A stretch of 64,000 nucleotides of DNA from Pseudomonas sp. IPO3778 (GCF_013386825.1 NZ_JACARC010000013.1:28381-92380); one strand, 5' to 3'; numbered from the stretch's first letter, positions 26,686 to 36,528 are shown. The notes: generated from the sequence alone by a model not told the origin. Numbers and translations: made by a program.

Positions 26686-28725
26686 TTAGCGCTCCAGTTG
26701 AGTGAGTTCGTTGGGGGGCAGTTGGCTGCCGGCCAAGGGCAGGCGCAAGGTGAAGCAGGTGCCCTGGCCCAGGGTGGAATGGACTTCCATCTGCCCCTTG
26801 TGATTGTTGGTGATGATGAAATACGAAACCGACAACCCCAGCCCGGTGCCTTGGCCGATTTCCTTGGTGGTGAAGAACGGTTCGAACGTACGCTTGCGCA
26901 CGCTTTCGCTCATGCCAACACCATTATCCTCCACCTGGATTTCCGCCCACGGCGGGTTGAGCCGGGTGCGCAGGGTGATACGCCCGGGCTCGCGGTCATC
27001 TTCCCGCTGGTGAATGGCCTGGGCGGCGTTTTTCAGCAGGTTGAGCAGTACCTGTTCCAGCTCGTTGGCGGTGCCGGGCACCGGGCCCAACTGCGGGTCG
27101 AACTGGCGGATGATCGCCTGGCCCTTGAAGTCGAAGCCTTCGGTGAGATCGAAATCGTTGCCGGCAATTTCCACCGCCTGGTCGATCAATGCCGGTAAAT
27201 CACAGGGCGCCATCTGGCGGTTGCTGCGGCGGCTGAAGCTGAGCATGTGGGTGACGATTTTCGCCGCCCGGGCACCGGCTTGCTGGATGCCGTCGAGCAA
27301 TTGCGGCACTTCGCGGCTTTGCAGGTAGCGGTTGACCGTGTCCAGGTCAATGCCCACCTGTTCGGCATGCTCCAGGTTTTTCGGCAGTTCGTTGGACAGG
27401 CGACGGCGGATGTTCTGCACGTTGTGCAGGATCGCCCCCAGCGGGTTGTTGATTTCGTGGGCCATGCCAGCAGCGAGGCCGCCAACCGACAGCATCTTCT
27501 CCGACTGCACCATCATCTCTTCCAGCGACAGGCGCTGGGTGATGTCGTCGATCCGGATTACCACACCGCGCCCGGCGCCGCCCATCAGCGGGTAGAAGGT
27601 CAGGGCGTAATGCTTGGGCTCGTCATCCTTGACCCAGGTGACCCGCTCGATCCGTTCCACGGTGTGTTGCTCCACGGTGGCCTTGATCTGTGGCAGGAAG
27701 GGCTTGAGCGGTTGAAAGGCGAGGAAGATCGGCTGGTTCAGCGCCTCGTCCAGGCGGGTGCCGGAAAGCGCGCTGGCTTCCTGGTTCCACTGGGTGACGT
27801 AGAGTTGTTCGTCGAGGGCGATCAACGCCGAGGGCATCGAGTCGATGATGCTGTTGAGGTAGTTCTGGAAACCGGTGAGTTTCTTCTCGATCTTGCTGCG
27901 CACCTGCACTTCCAGTTCCAGCTTGCGGTTGGTGTGGCGGGTTTCTTCCGCCAGGCCCTGGGCTTGATCGTAGGCGGCCTGGGAGTCGTCCCGTGCGCGT
28001 TTGAGCTGCTGCTCGCGGGCTTCAATGCGCGAAAGCATGGTGTTGAAGGCTTCGGCGAGGCTGCCGATTTCGTCATGGTTGCCGCGCCCGGCGCGCAGGG
28101 CGTAGTTCTCTTCCCGGGTGACCTGGCGCGACAATTCTTCCAGTTCGTGGATCGGCCGGGTAATCAGGCGCTTGATCTGCCGGGCAATCACCAGCCACAG
28201 CAGCACGCTGAAAATCAGGATGCCCAGGCTGGCGGTGAAAGTCCCGGTGTAAAACGCCACCGGCAGTTCGCTGCTGGCCACCAGCAGCAAATGCCCGGAG
28301 GGTTGGCCGGCCCGGGGGATGGTGATCACCTGATTGCTGCGAAACTCGGTGGCGCGCCAGGTTTCAATCTGTTGGTAACTGTCTGGCAGGTGCAGGCGAT
28401 TGGCATGTTGCAGCTGGGCCAGGCGCATGCCTTCGCCGTCATATAAAGCCGCGGCCCGCAATGGCGAGTAGCTGGTCAGTTCATCCAGCAGGGTTTGGGC
28501 CTTGAGCGGTGAGTCGAGAGCCTCGGCGGCGAGCGACGGGTTGGACACCAGTCGACCGATGGCCTGCAGGGCCTGGGGCGCCATGCTTTCCTGGGAGATC
28601 CAGTAGGCGGCGCTGATAAAGGTCAGGTTGGCCACCAGCAAGACGGTGGTCAACAAAACCAGCAGGGCCGCCAGCAGTTTCTGCCCAACTGGTAGATTTT
28701 CGAGACGCTGGCGCAGTGGCATCAA
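26686..28725 (-). CDS. Membrane sensor histidine kinase (HAMP-PAS-HisKA-HATPase)
   Basis: A 679-residue inner-membrane kinase. Transmembrane helices at about 16-40 and 160-182 flank a periplasmic sensor of about 120 residues. HAMP (about 182-235), a coiled-coil linker and a PAS domain (about 285-400) follow, then HisKA with His423 in AAGMAHEINNPLGAIL, then HATPase with NELEQVLLNLLKNAAQA, VEDNGVGM and GTGLGLSVSYFI. The AHEINNPLG box is typical of NtrB-like kinases. No response regulator is adjacent, so it is an orphan here. From memory, P. aeruginosa has a comparable kinase beside panE. It lies 43 bases after panE and probably in its operon. Confidence 0.9.
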   Translation of the reverse strand: MMPLRQRLENLPVGQKLLAALLVLLTTVLLVANLTFISAAYWISQESMAPQALQAIGRLVSNPSLAAEALDSPLKAQTLLDELTSYSPLRAAALYDGEGMRLAQLQHANRLHLPDSYQQIETWRATEFRSNQVITIPRAGQPSGHLLLVASSELPVAFYTGTFTASLGILIFSVLLWLVIARQIKRLITRPIHELEELSRQVTREENYALRAGRGNHDEIGSLAEAFNTMLSRIEAREQQLKRARDDSQAAYDQAQGLAEETRHTNRKLELEVQVRSKIEKKLTGFQNYLNSIIDSMPSALIALDEQLYVTQWNQEASALSGTRLDEALNQPIFLAFQPLKPFLPQIKATVEQHTVERIERVTWVKDDEPKHYALTFYPLMGGAGRGVVIRIDDITQRLSLEEMMVQSEKMLSVGGLAAGMAHEINNPLGAILHNVQNIRRRLSNELPKNLEHAEQVGIDLDTVNRYLQSREVPQLLDGIQQAGARAAKIVTHMLSFSRRSNRQMAPCDLPALIDQAVEIAGNDFDLTEGFDFKGQAIIRQFDPQLGPVPGTANELEQVLLNLLKNAAQAIHQREDDREPGRITLRTRLNPPWAEIQVEDNGVGMSESVRKRTFEPFFTTKEIGQGTGLGLSVSYFIITNNHKGQMEVHSTLGQGTCFTLRLPLAGSQLPPNELTQLER

Positions 28726-28768
28726 GGTTTTCGCTGCAAAGGAACAAGCAGTCAGGGTAGCGCGTGCC

Positions 28769-29692
<924 letters not shown>

Positions 29693-29736
29693 TTACTCCG
29701 TAAGGCTGCCCGCAGTGAACGAGGCGAAAGAACCGC

Positions 29737-29742
29737 TATAAT
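29737..29742 (+). promoter_or_regulatory. Possible sigma70 -10 element for yajQ
   Basis: An exact TATAAT lies 70 bases before the yajQ start, but the -35 region is weak. It is followed by two copies of GCCCGGGC (29743-29750 and 29757-29764), which could pair in the leader RNA. Confidence 0.35.
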
Positions 29743-29811
29743 GCCCGGGCATTTTAGCCCGGGCGTGCTCCATCTCTACTGAGCCGCGCCCCTTTTTATT
29801 GGAGAAATTAC

Positions 29812-30297
29812 ATGCCGTCGTTCGACGTGGTATCCGAACTGGACAAGCACGAACTCACCAACGCCGTCGAGAACGCCGTCAAGGAGCTGGATCGTCGCTA
29901 TGACTTGAAGGGCAAGGGCAGCTTCGAGTTCAAGGAAAAAGACCTGACCGTCAACCTGACCGCAGAAGCTGACTTCCAGCTGGAAGCGATGATTGAGATC
30001 CTCAAGCTGTCGCTGGTCAAGCGCAAGATCGATGCACAGTGCCTTGAAATCAAGGACGCTTACGCCTCCGGCAAACTGATGAAGCAGGAAGTCGTGTTCA
30101 AAGAGGGCATCGACAAAGAGCTGGCGAAGAAAATCGTCGCTCACGTCAAGGACGCCAAACTCAAGGTCCAGGCCGCGATCCAGGGCGAGCAGGTGCGCAT
30201 CACCGGCAAGAAGCGTGACGATTTGCAAGAGGCCATTGCTGCCTTGCGCGCCAAGACCTTCGACATGCCGCTGCAGTTCAATAACTTCCGCGACTGA
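29812..30297 (+). CDS. yajQ: YajQ family nucleotide-binding protein (c-di-GMP receptor family)
   Basis: A 161-residue cytoplasmic protein with two ferredoxin-like halves. It starts [22 protein letters not shown] and contains [18 protein letters not shown] and [17 protein letters not shown], all hallmarks of YajQ. In Xanthomonas and Pseudomonas, YajQ homologues bind cyclic di-GMP and affect transcription; elsewhere tRNA/nucleotide binding was reported. A TTGGAGAAA ribosome site precedes the ATG. Single gene, divergent from panE. Confidence 0.93.
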   Translation: MPSFDVVSELDKHELTNAVENAVKELDRRYDLKGKGSFEFKEKDLTVNLTAEADFQLEAMIEILKLSLVKRKIDAQCLEIKDAYASGKLMKQEVVFKEGIDKELAKKIVAHVKDAKLKVQAAIQGEQVRITGKKRDDLQEAIAALRAKTFDMPLQFNNFRD

Positions 30298-30361
30298 GTG
30301 CGCCCTTCGGGAACCTGTGGGCGTTTTTGACGTCCCACGCCCAGAACTTGCAGAAACGATT

Positions 30362-30378
30362 GAGCCCTTCGGGGCTCA
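30362..30378 (+). terminator. Hairpin downstream of yajQ
   Basis: GAGCCC and GGGCTC pair around a short CTTCG-type loop, followed by ATTTGTT. This is a plausible intrinsic terminator with a weak T tract. Confidence 0.6.
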
Positions 30379-30431
30379 TTTGTTATGTGGGCATTGATAA
30401 AGCTGCACATCCGGTAAACAGGAGAACGTAG

Positions 30432-31274
30432 ATGGATTTGAACGCTGAAGTGGATCACCTGATCAAGACCTCGGAGTCGTGGTTACCGATGATCATGGAA
30501 TATGGCAGCCGATTTTTGCTGGCGGTGATCACCCTGGCCATCGGTTGGTGGCTGATCAACGTCTTGACCCACCGAGTAGGGCGTTTGCTGGCACTGCGTA
30601 ATGCTGACCTGGCACTGCAACACTTCATTACCAACCTGGCGAACATTGCGCTCAAAGTCATGCTGGTGGTCAACGTGGCCTCGATGATCGGCGTGGCAAC
30701 CACGTCGTTCGTTGCGGCGATCGGTGCTGCCACCCTGGCAATCGGTCTGGCACTGCAAGGCAGCCTGGCGAACTTCGCCGGCGGCGTGCTGATTCTGTTG
30801 TTCCGTCCGTTCCGCATTGGTGACTGGATCGAAGCCCAGGGCACCTCCGGTACCGTCGACAGCATCCAGATCTTTCACACCGTGCTGCGCACCGGCGACA
30901 ACAAGACGGTGATCATCCCCAACGGCAGCCTGTCCAACGGCCTCATCACCAACACCAACCGTCAGCCGACCCGCAAGGTGGTGTTTGATGTGGGTGTCGA
31001 CTATGAAGCCGACCTGCAGAAGGCGCGTGAGGTATTGCTGGAACTGGCCAAGGATCCACGGGTACTGGCCGATCCTGCGCCGGCAGCCGTGGTTTCGACC
31101 CTGGGCGACAGCTCGATCACCGTGTCCCTGCGAGTCTGGACCAAGACGTCGGATTATTGGGATGTGATGTTCATGTTCAATGAACTGGCACGTGATCGTT
31201 TGAAAGCGGCGGGGATTGATATTCCGTTTCCGCAGCGGGTTATTCGCGTGATGCAGGAAAGTGCTGCTAAGTGA
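30432..31274 (+). CDS. mscS: Small-conductance mechanosensitive channel, MscS type
   Basis: A 280-residue inner-membrane channel that opens under tension to release solutes on osmotic downshock. It has three transmembrane helices (about 22-45, 65-85, 92-120). The pore helix has the alternating Gly/Ala pattern AIGAATLAIGLALQGSLANFAGG (written at 98-120), followed by the beta-domain signature LLFRPFRIGDWIEAQGTSGTV and the C-terminal alpha/beta domain. The length matches E. coli MscS (286). AGGAG lies 7 bases before the ATG. It ends at the strong terminator at 31384-31419. Confidence 0.93.
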   Translation: MDLNAEVDHLIKTSESWLPMIMEYGSRFLLAVITLAIGWWLINVLTHRVGRLLALRNADLALQHFITNLANIALKVMLVVNVASMIGVATTSFVAAIGAATLAIGLALQGSLANFAGGVLILLFRPFRIGDWIEAQGTSGTVDSIQIFHTVLRTGDNKTVIIPNGSLSNGLITNTNRQPTRKVVFDVGVDYEADLQKAREVLLELAKDPRVLADPAPAAVVSTLGDSSITVSLRVWTKTSDYWDVMFMFNELARDRLKAAGIDIPFPQRVIRVMQESAAK

Positions 31275-31383
31275 TGCCGGGACTTGCGGATCAAACTGGG
31301 CAGATGTGTCAGGTTTGATACGTGGGAGTAAACTAGATAGTTAGCTTGCTAGTTATCGGGCGTTGAGATCAAGTTGCAATAAA

Positions 31384-31419
31384 AAAGCCGCTCACTTGTG
31401 AACAAGTGAGCGGCTTTTT
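31384..31419. terminator. Strong bidirectional terminator between mscS and the porin
   Basis: A 16-base stem (AAAGCCGCTCACTTGT / complementary arm) with a GAAC loop is flanked by AAA on the left and TTTT on the right. It serves both convergent genes. Confidence 0.9.
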
Positions 31420-31464
31420 AGTTAGGGCCTAAGCCCTAAGTCATCATTGTAATCAAACGACCAA

Positions 31465-32736
31465 TTACAGGATGTTCAGCGGGTATTGCGCGATCAGACG
31501 CAGTTCATCCAGGGACGGCGAACCGTAGTAGATGGCATCGCTGGAGCGGTAAGTCGCTTGACGTACGCGCAGGCTCAGGTCTTTAGCCGGGCCGCTCTGG
31601 ATCACGTACTTGGCTTCGATGTCACGTTCCCATTCTTTGGCGTTGTTGGTCACGCCGTTGTCAGCACCGCTACCGGTGACATAACGGGTCATGAAGCTCA
31701 GGCCTGGAATGCCGAAGGTGGCCATGTTCAGGTCGTAGCGAGCTTGCCAGGATTTTTCACCTTCAGCGTTGAAGTCGGAACGGGCAACGGAGTTGGCGAG
31801 GAAAATCGTGCCGCCGCCGTCTACGCCGTAACCGTAGTCACCGTCACCGGTAACCTTCTGGTAAGCCAGGGTGAAGGTATGAGCGTCGATGGTGTATGCG
31901 CCTTGCAAGCTGTAGGCACGGTTATCGAGCTTGGTAGTGTTGTCTTTCTCTGCGCGTTGCAGGCCCAGACCATCACTTTTGGTGCTGTAGATGTTGAAGT
32001 CAAAGGCCAGCGACTGTTCCTTGCTCAGAGCGTGAGTCCAGTTGACGTTGGCGTAGGTCTTCTTCCAGTAGTCTTCGGTTTTTGCGTAGTACAGGCTACC
32101 GGTCAACTCTGGGGTGAAGGCGTAGACGCCACCAACGAAGTTGGTTTCCTTCAGGCCCAGGCTGTCGTGATAGGTTGCTGCTTGCGCAGTGCTGGCGGTG
32201 AAGTGACCACCTTCCAGTTTCAGGCCCTTGATCTCGTTGCTGGTGATCGAGATACCTTGTGGCAGCTCTGGCAGCAGGCGGCTGTCGTCGGAAGCGAAGA
32301 CAGGAGCGGTGGTGTACTGGTCACCGATTTTCAAGACCGTGTCAGAGAAACGGAACTTGATGGCGGCGCCACCTTTGGAGTAGTCATCCTGTGCACGACC
32401 GTCAGCGCCGACAGGCAAGATGCCGGTGCCGGAGCGACCTTTACCGCTGTCCAGCTTGACGCCCAGCAGGCCGATGACGTCGATACCCACGCCGATCTGG
32501 CCTTGGGTGAAGCCCGACTGGTACAGACCGTTGAAGCCCAGTGCGGTTTCGTCGACGCGGCTTTTGCCGGTGTCATTGTTACGGTAGTCGCGGCTAAAGT
32601 TCAGGAGGCGAGTGTTGATGCTGAAAGTACTGTCATCCACAAAGCCCTTGGAATCGTCCTGAGAGGACGCCATTGCGAACTGCGAGGTGCCTGCTGAAAC
32701 AGCCAGGGCGATCATGCTCCACTTCATCACGCGCAT
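31465..32736 (-). CDS. oprD: OprD-family outer-membrane porin
   Basis: A 423-residue beta-barrel for uptake of small substrates; P. aeruginosa OprD takes basic amino acids and carbapenems. The signal peptide (about 1-23) starts MRVMKWSMIALAVSAG, very like OprD. Family blocks seen are SGFTQGQIGVGIDVIGLLGVKL, the PVFASDDSRLLPELPQGI loop, SLAFDFNIYSTKS, HTFTLAYQKVTGDG, FLANSVARSDFNAEGEKSWQ, and the terminal RLIAQYPLNIL strand. AAGGAG lies 9 bases before the ATG. From memory, oprD of P. aeruginosa sits beside the HIT/slyX/cold-shock/dps/aspS block, as here, which supports the symbol; the strands near residues 40-55 look more like OprE/OprQ, so substrate is uncertain. Confidence 0.85.
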   Translation of the reverse strand: MRVMKWSMIALAVSAGTSQFAMASSQDDSKGFVDDSTFSINTRLLNFSRDYRNNDTGKSRVDETALGFNGLYQSGFTQGQIGVGIDVIGLLGVKLDSGKGRSGTGILPVGADGRAQDDYSKGGAAIKFRFSDTVLKIGDQYTTAPVFASDDSRLLPELPQGISITSNEIKGLKLEGGHFTASTAQAATYHDSLGLKETNFVGGVYAFTPELTGSLYYAKTEDYWKKTYANVNWTHALSKEQSLAFDFNIYSTKSDGLGLQRAEKDNTTKLDNRAYSLQGAYTIDAHTFTLAYQKVTGDGDYGYGVDGGGTIFLANSVARSDFNAEGEKSWQARYDLNMATFGIPGLSFMTRYVTGSGADNGVTNNAKEWERDIEAKYVIQSGPAKDLSLRVRQATYRSSDAIYYGSPSLDELRLIAQYPLNIL

Positions 32737-32880
32737 CGTGATTTGCTCCTTTGGTTTTAGGAAGAGTACTGCCGTCCCACCTATATTTTTGTCTGGGCGG
32801 CTCTTTCTTTATTGTGTCGGCGCAAACTTATATCACGCTGACAATATTGGCGATACTTGCCCATCTATCCTTTCAGCTTC

Positions 32881-32899
32881 TTTACGAGCCTGTCGTAAA
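32881..32899. promoter_or_regulatory. Inverted repeat upstream of the porin
   Basis: TTTACG and CGTAAA are separated by 7 bases, about 145 bases before the porin start. It is a possible regulator site, of unknown type. Confidence 0.4.
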
Positions 32900-32924
32900 T
32901 TGCTATGTCCATGTCGCAAATTTA

Positions 32925-32946
32925 CAGTTCGAATGTAACCGAACTG
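32925..32946. promoter_or_regulatory. Perfect 7-base inverted repeat upstream of the porin
   Basis: CAGTTCG and CGAACTG are separated by 8 bases, about 190 bases before the porin start. The half-site spacing fits a dimeric regulator. Confidence 0.45.
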
Positions 32947-33619
32947 ACAACTTCAATACTGTTTTAAAACCTTGAGATCAGGGTGAAAAATTGACCCTTT
33001 AAAGTTTTAACACATCCCTGAAACGCATTGACCCGCTGTTGTTCTCTGTCGCGAAACACCTGCTTCCTGCCGGTGCTGTTGTCGACCATAGGAGTGTGAA
33101 TGCAACAAGCGTGCACAAACACGTTACCGAATGTGATTTTTTCGTGAAAATTGTCAACGCACTGTAAAAACCGCATAAGCACGGGCTTTTTACGCCGTTT
33201 GGTTTGGCCTTGACGGGCGTGCTGTACTCCTGTTCGGTGGTGCATAAAACCTGCGCCAGCGCAAAACGTTACCGGTTCACCCCGTTCGGTGGGTAGTCGG
33301 CGGATCCCTTTGAGGCACAAATGGGTCATTTTGGTGCAGTTGTTCCCCGTCTGCATTTTTGCTCCAAGTGACGCTTCTTGCCTTGAAAGCCCTCTGGCTC
33401 AAGGTCTTGGCGCGTACCTTGTGTCCCGACTTTGACCGGGTGAGGGTGCGCTGGTCATTTAGCGTAGCCGAAATATTGGCCTGTCTCGAAATGGTGCACT
33501 TTTTTTCGTGAAGTCCTGTTTGGGCGCGTATTTGGCCTGATGCATTCGCCGTGAAGCGCCAGGCATTCGCAGGTATGCTGGGCGCCTGAAACTTGACCCG
33601 CCGAACGGGAGTGACTGCT

Positions 33620-34045
33620 GTGTTCGCCTTAGATCCACGTCTTCAACAAGACACCTTGCCCATCGGGGATTTCCCCCTGTGCCGGCTGCTGCTGTCCAAT
33701 GACTCAAATTACCCCTGGTTCATCCTGGTGCCGCGTTTGAACGGTATCAGCGAAGTGTTTCAACTGGATGTCGCTGACCAGCAGCGGGTATGGCAGGAAA
33801 GCACCGCGCTGGCGCAGGTGCTTAATGAAGGGTTTGGCGCCGACAAGATGAACATCGGCGCCTTGGGTAATGTGGTCAGCCAACTGCACGTGCATGTGAT
33901 CGTGCGCAAGCGCGATGATGCCGCCTGGCCTGCGCCTGTCTGGGGCAAGCATCCGGCGAAGCCTTACAGCGATGAACAGGTTGCAGTGATTCGTGCACGC
34001 CTGCGCGAGATCCTGCCGGCTGACTTCACGTTCCTGGGGGCTTGA
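33620..34045 (+). CDS. HIT-family (histidine triad) hydrolase
   Basis: A 141-residue nucleotide-binding protein of the HIT superfamily (nucleoside phosphoramidate or dinucleotide hydrolases). The triad region is QLHVHVIVR with His90 and His92; the first His of the canonical H-x-H-x-H motif is Gln88, as in a known HIT subgroup. FILVPRLNGISEVFQLD and KMNIGALGNVVSQLH are typical flanks. The start is GTG at 33620 with GGAG 8 bases upstream. slyX begins 3 bases after its stop, so the two form an operon. The physiological substrate is unknown. Confidence 0.86.
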   Translation: MFALDPRLQQDTLPIGDFPLCRLLLSNDSNYPWFILVPRLNGISEVFQLDVADQQRVWQESTALAQVLNEGFGADKMNIGALGNVVSQLHVHVIVRKRDDAAWPAPVWGKHPAKPYSDEQVAVIRARLREILPADFTFLGA

Positions 34046-34048
34046 GCC

Positions 34049-34255
34049 ATGGACCTTCAAGATCGCGTGACCGACCTGGAAAGCCGCCTGGCCTTCCAGG
34101 ACGACACCATTGAGACCCTCAATGACATTCTGGTCACCCAGCAGCGGGCCGTCGAACGGCTGCAGTTGCAGATGACGGCGCTGCTCAAGCGCCAGGAAGA
34201 AATGGGCGGCCAGTTCGAGTCTTCCGAGGAAGAAGCGCCGCCGCCTCATTATTAA
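34049..34255 (+). CDS. slyX: SlyX homologue
   Basis: A 68-residue all-helical coiled-coil protein. [19 protein letters not shown] followed by [18 protein letters not shown] is the SlyX signature, and the tail ends in acidic residues and PPPHY, as in SlyX proteins. The function is not established. The ATG follows the HIT gene stop after 3 bases, and the strong hairpin at 34284 ends the operon. Confidence 0.92.
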   Translation: MDLQDRVTDLESRLAFQDDTIETLNDILVTQQRAVERLQLQMTALLKRQEEMGGQFESSEEEAPPPHY

Positions 34256-34283
34256 TAAGGCAGGGGTGAACCCCCGGGCATAA

Positions 34284-34317
34284 AAAACCGCGATGCAGCC
34301 AGGCTGCATCGCGGTTT
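34284..34317. terminator. Strong terminator between slyX and the cold-shock gene
   Basis: A 16-17-base stem (AAACCGCGATGCAGCC with its complement) is flanked by AAAAA and TTTCTTTTTT. It is bidirectional between convergent genes. Confidence 0.9.
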
Positions 34318-34337
34318 CTTTTTTCGGGGTGCTGGAA

Positions 34338-34940
34338 TCAGCGACGCGGCAACGCGGCGATCACATCTTCAGCTTGCAGGCCCTTGTCACGGTTCATGAC
34401 GGAGAACTCCACGCGCTGGCCTTCCACCAGGACGCGATGGCCTTCGCCGCGAATCGCCCGGAAGTGGACGAAGATATCGTCACCCGAATCCCGGGAAATA
34501 AAGCCGAAGCCCTTGGAGGTATTGAACCACTTGACCGTACCGGTATCCCGGTTGGTCATGTCGTAGCTTTGCGACGCAGCGGCCGGGGAGGAGCGGTAAA
34601 AACTGATGGCCAGATGAAGAACGATGGCTACCAGTGCTATTGCCAGGCTGAGCAGGACGGCCGGGTGACCACCGACTTCAGGCATAGGCGCCAGCAGGGT
34701 GAGGGTTTGCACGACAACAGCCAGAACCAGCAGGGCGCTGACCAGGTTTTGCAGTTGATGACGCGGGCCTTTGTTCCAGTAAGGAATGACTGGAGCCAGT
34801 GTCAGGTTAAGAAGACCAAAGAAGGTCAGGTAGAGAGCGTCAGGTTGTTGCAGGTAAGGCAGGGTTTCTGATCGCAGGCTGGGGATAAAGGACAGCAGCA
34901 ACGCTGCAGCGCCCGTTAGCAGGTGGACGATTTTCAACAT
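34338..34940 (-). CDS. Membrane-anchored cold-shock-domain protein
   Basis: A 200-residue fusion. The N-terminal 115 residues form about four transmembrane helices (for example [20 protein letters not shown] and [20 protein letters not shown]). Residues 131-198 form a complete cold-shock domain with RNP1 KGFGFI and RNP2 DIFVHF, starting [17 protein letters not shown]. It is predicted to bind single-stranded RNA or DNA at the cytoplasmic face of the inner membrane. From memory, P. aeruginosa has an annotated cold-shock protein at this position next to slyX and dps. The ATG at 34940 has only a weak ribosome site, and a start near [11 protein letters not shown] (inside the frame) could make a free cold-shock protein. 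Confidence 0.83.
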   Translation of the reverse strand: MLKIVHLLTGAAALLLSFIPSLRSETLPYLQQPDALYLTFFGLLNLTLAPVIPYWNKGPRHQLQNLVSALLVLAVVVQTLTLLAPMPEVGGHPAVLLSLAIALVAIVLHLAISFYRSSPAAASQSYDMTNRDTGTVKWFNTSKGFGFISRDSGDDIFVHFRAIRGEGHRVLVEGQRVEFSVMNRDKGLQAEDVIAALPRR

Positions 34941-35368
34941 TTTGATTAACTCACGTTAAGACGGATCACAAGGAAGAGCTGACTGGCACGGTTCGCTTCT
35001 GAACAAATGGAGGCGTTGGACACGTACGCGGGTATCAGCCTATGCCGCTTGCCGCGAAAAATAACGGCGGCGACACGCTGCCTATTTAACAGCAAAGCCT
35101 GTGCCTACTCAAATCAAGCATTTCAGGCTGTTGCGGGGGTTGGGGCATTTCTGCGTCAAACGCTTGTCCTAGACAGGTGCAGGCTTTTCGCAGGCGTTGG
35201 GTAATTTTTCTTGCGGGGCCTGAAGCGCCGTCTGCTGTGCAGATTCGCTCTGCAAGGGGCGTTTTGCCGCACCTCAAGCGGGACCGCCAGGCTGCACAAG
35301 GCCGGCACTCTTGCTAGAGTGGTGCTGCACCTGATCAATGAATTTTTTATCAATTGAAGGGGAAAAAC
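34941..35368. other. Intergenic region between the cold-shock gene and dps
   Basis: 428 bases with divergent promoters expected. No gene is convincing. Short inverted segments are present (CAGGCTTTTCGCAGGCG, GCAGATTCGCTCTGC near 35230), but no terminator or riboswitch is evident. Confidence 0.4.
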
Positions 35369-35842
35369 ATGGCAATCGATATTGGTATCAGTGAAGAAGA
35401 TCGTAAATCAATCGTTGATGGACTTTCGCGACTGCTTTCCGATACCTATGTACTTTACCTGAAGACCCACAACTTCCATTGGAACGTGACGGGCCCCATG
35501 TTTCGCACGCTGCACTTGATGTTTGAAGAGCAGTACAACGAACTGGCGCTGGCGGTGGATTCGATCGCCGAGCGTATTCGTGCCCTGGGCTTCCCGGCGC
35601 CAGGCGCTTACTCGGTGTATGCGCGACTTTCTTCGATCAAGGAAGAAGAGGGCGTGCCGAGCGCCGAAGACATGATCAAGCAACTGGTTGAAGGTCAGGA
35701 AGCGGTTACCCGTACGGCTCGAGGCATCTTTCCGTTGCTGGATAAAGTCAGCGACGAGCCCACGGCGGACTTGCTGACCCAGCGTATGCAAGTACATGAA
35801 AAAACCGCGTGGATGTTGCGTTCCCTGCTCGAAAACAAGTAA
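35369..35842 (+). CDS. dps: Dps/ferritin-like stress protein
   Basis: A 157-residue Dps-family protein that forms a 12-mer, oxidises and stores iron with peroxide, and protects DNA. The inter-subunit ferroxidase residues are visible: [11 protein letters not shown] (His34, His37), then [29 protein letters not shown] with His49, Glu53 and Asp64. There is no long basic tail at either end, so direct DNA binding is not assured. I chose the ATG at 35369, preceded by GAAGGGG, over a TTG five codons earlier. Confidence 0.92.
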   Translation: MAIDIGISEEDRKSIVDGLSRLLSDTYVLYLKTHNFHWNVTGPMFRTLHLMFEEQYNELALAVDSIAERIRALGFPAPGAYSVYARLSSIKEEEGVPSAEDMIKQLVEGQEAVTRTARGIFPLLDKVSDEPTADLLTQRMQVHEKTAWMLRSLLENK

Positions 35843-36083
35843 TACCGGCTGCGGGTGGGCGTCGAACTGACGCCTCTCGCACGCTTGCCTCCCGGCGTTT
35901 CCTTCACTCTGCGAGCTTCCTGATACGCGCGTTGGCTTGTCCTACGGCGATCGGCTCCCTGTCTTCTGGCTGCACTTGTCTTCTTGATGTTTTATAGGCC
36001 CCGCGGCCAACAAGAACGATTGATGAGTGGTCGTCAGGCAATGGAGTGTCAAGTGTATGTCACGCGGAGCAGGTAATGGAGTT

Positions 36084-36410
36084 ATGGAAACGTGCGGGTT
36101 GCACAAGATAAAGGTAGATCCCTTTGCCAAGGGGTTTGATATGAACTTGGCCAGGCCATTGTCCCGATCCGTTCGGCTTAATGGTTTTTCGACGTGTTTG
36201 CGGCTTGAAGAGGTCTATTGGAATATTCTTGCGGAGATAGCCAGGATTAATACCTGCTCGGTCAGTGCGCTGCTGTCGTATGTCGACCGTGAGGTGCACT
36301 TGCGTTATGGCGGTGTAAAGAACTTCAGCGGTCTGGTCAGGGTGGTGTGCGTGGTTCATGTATTGAAAGGGCGCATTGGCGCACCCTCTGCCCCGCCGGG
36401 GCAGGCGTGA
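36084..36410 (+). CDS. Ribbon-helix-helix (RHH_4 type) domain protein
   Basis: About 108 residues. SRSVRLNGFSTCLRLEEVYW followed by NILAEIARINTCSVSALLSYVD and a conserved NFSGLVRVVCVVHV end matches the RHH_4 family, which has a short N-terminal strand and two helices and is predicted to bind DNA as a dimer. The N terminus METCGLHKIKVDP fits relatives that begin with a Met-Cys-x-Leu pattern, so I place the start at 36084; ATGs or GTGs at 36027 and 36057 are in frame too. The C-terminal tail (GRIGAPSAPPGQA) is probably read-through into non-conserved sequence. It stands alone between dps and fmdB; the regulated genes are unknown. Confidence 0.65.
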   Translation: METCGLHKIKVDPFAKGFDMNLARPLSRSVRLNGFSTCLRLEEVYWNILAEIARINTCSVSALLSYVDREVHLRYGGVKNFSGLVRVVCVVHVLKGRIGAPSAPPGQA

Positions 36411-36522
36411 TCCTGCCGGGCCCGGGGTTCTCCCGGGTCTGGCGCCTGGCAGGAGCCTGCGGCAGCCACCTATATATAAGGAGCCGCGCGCCGCTACGGC
36501 TGCACTGCCTCGATTTACCAGA

Positions 36523-36528
36523 TATAAT
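36523..36528 (+). promoter_or_regulatory. Possible -10 element before fmdB-aspS
   Basis: An exact TATAAT in a GC-rich setting, 94 bases before the fmdB start; the -35 region is not clear. The 210-base gap that contains it also has GC-rich dyads (CCGGGCCCGG near 36416). Confidence 0.35.

Larger units (their letters stand above)
32737..33619. other. 883-base gene-free region upstream of the porin and the HIT gene
   Basis: No reading frame here has convincing composition, ribosome site or family likeness. It holds the divergent promoters of the porin and HIT-slyX. Within it are inverted repeats at 32881-32899, 32925-32946 and 32961-33010, and a T-run word TTTTTTCGTGAA that occurs twice (near 33136 and 33501). 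It is AT-rich up to about 33030 and GC-rich after. It could hide a small RNA, but I see no hairpin with a T tract to prove one. Confidence 0.5.

Noticed and set aside
27247..28446. Rightward frame of 399 codons
   Set aside because: Antisense to the membrane sensor kinase, whose domains are unambiguous.
32964..33356. Leftward frame of 130 codons in the porin upstream region
   Set aside because: No ribosome site or family likeness, odd composition, and it spans the AT to GC composition step.
33459..33707. Leftward frame of 82 codons overlapping the start of the HIT gene
   Set aside because: Overlaps a well-supported gene and has no ribosome site or motif.
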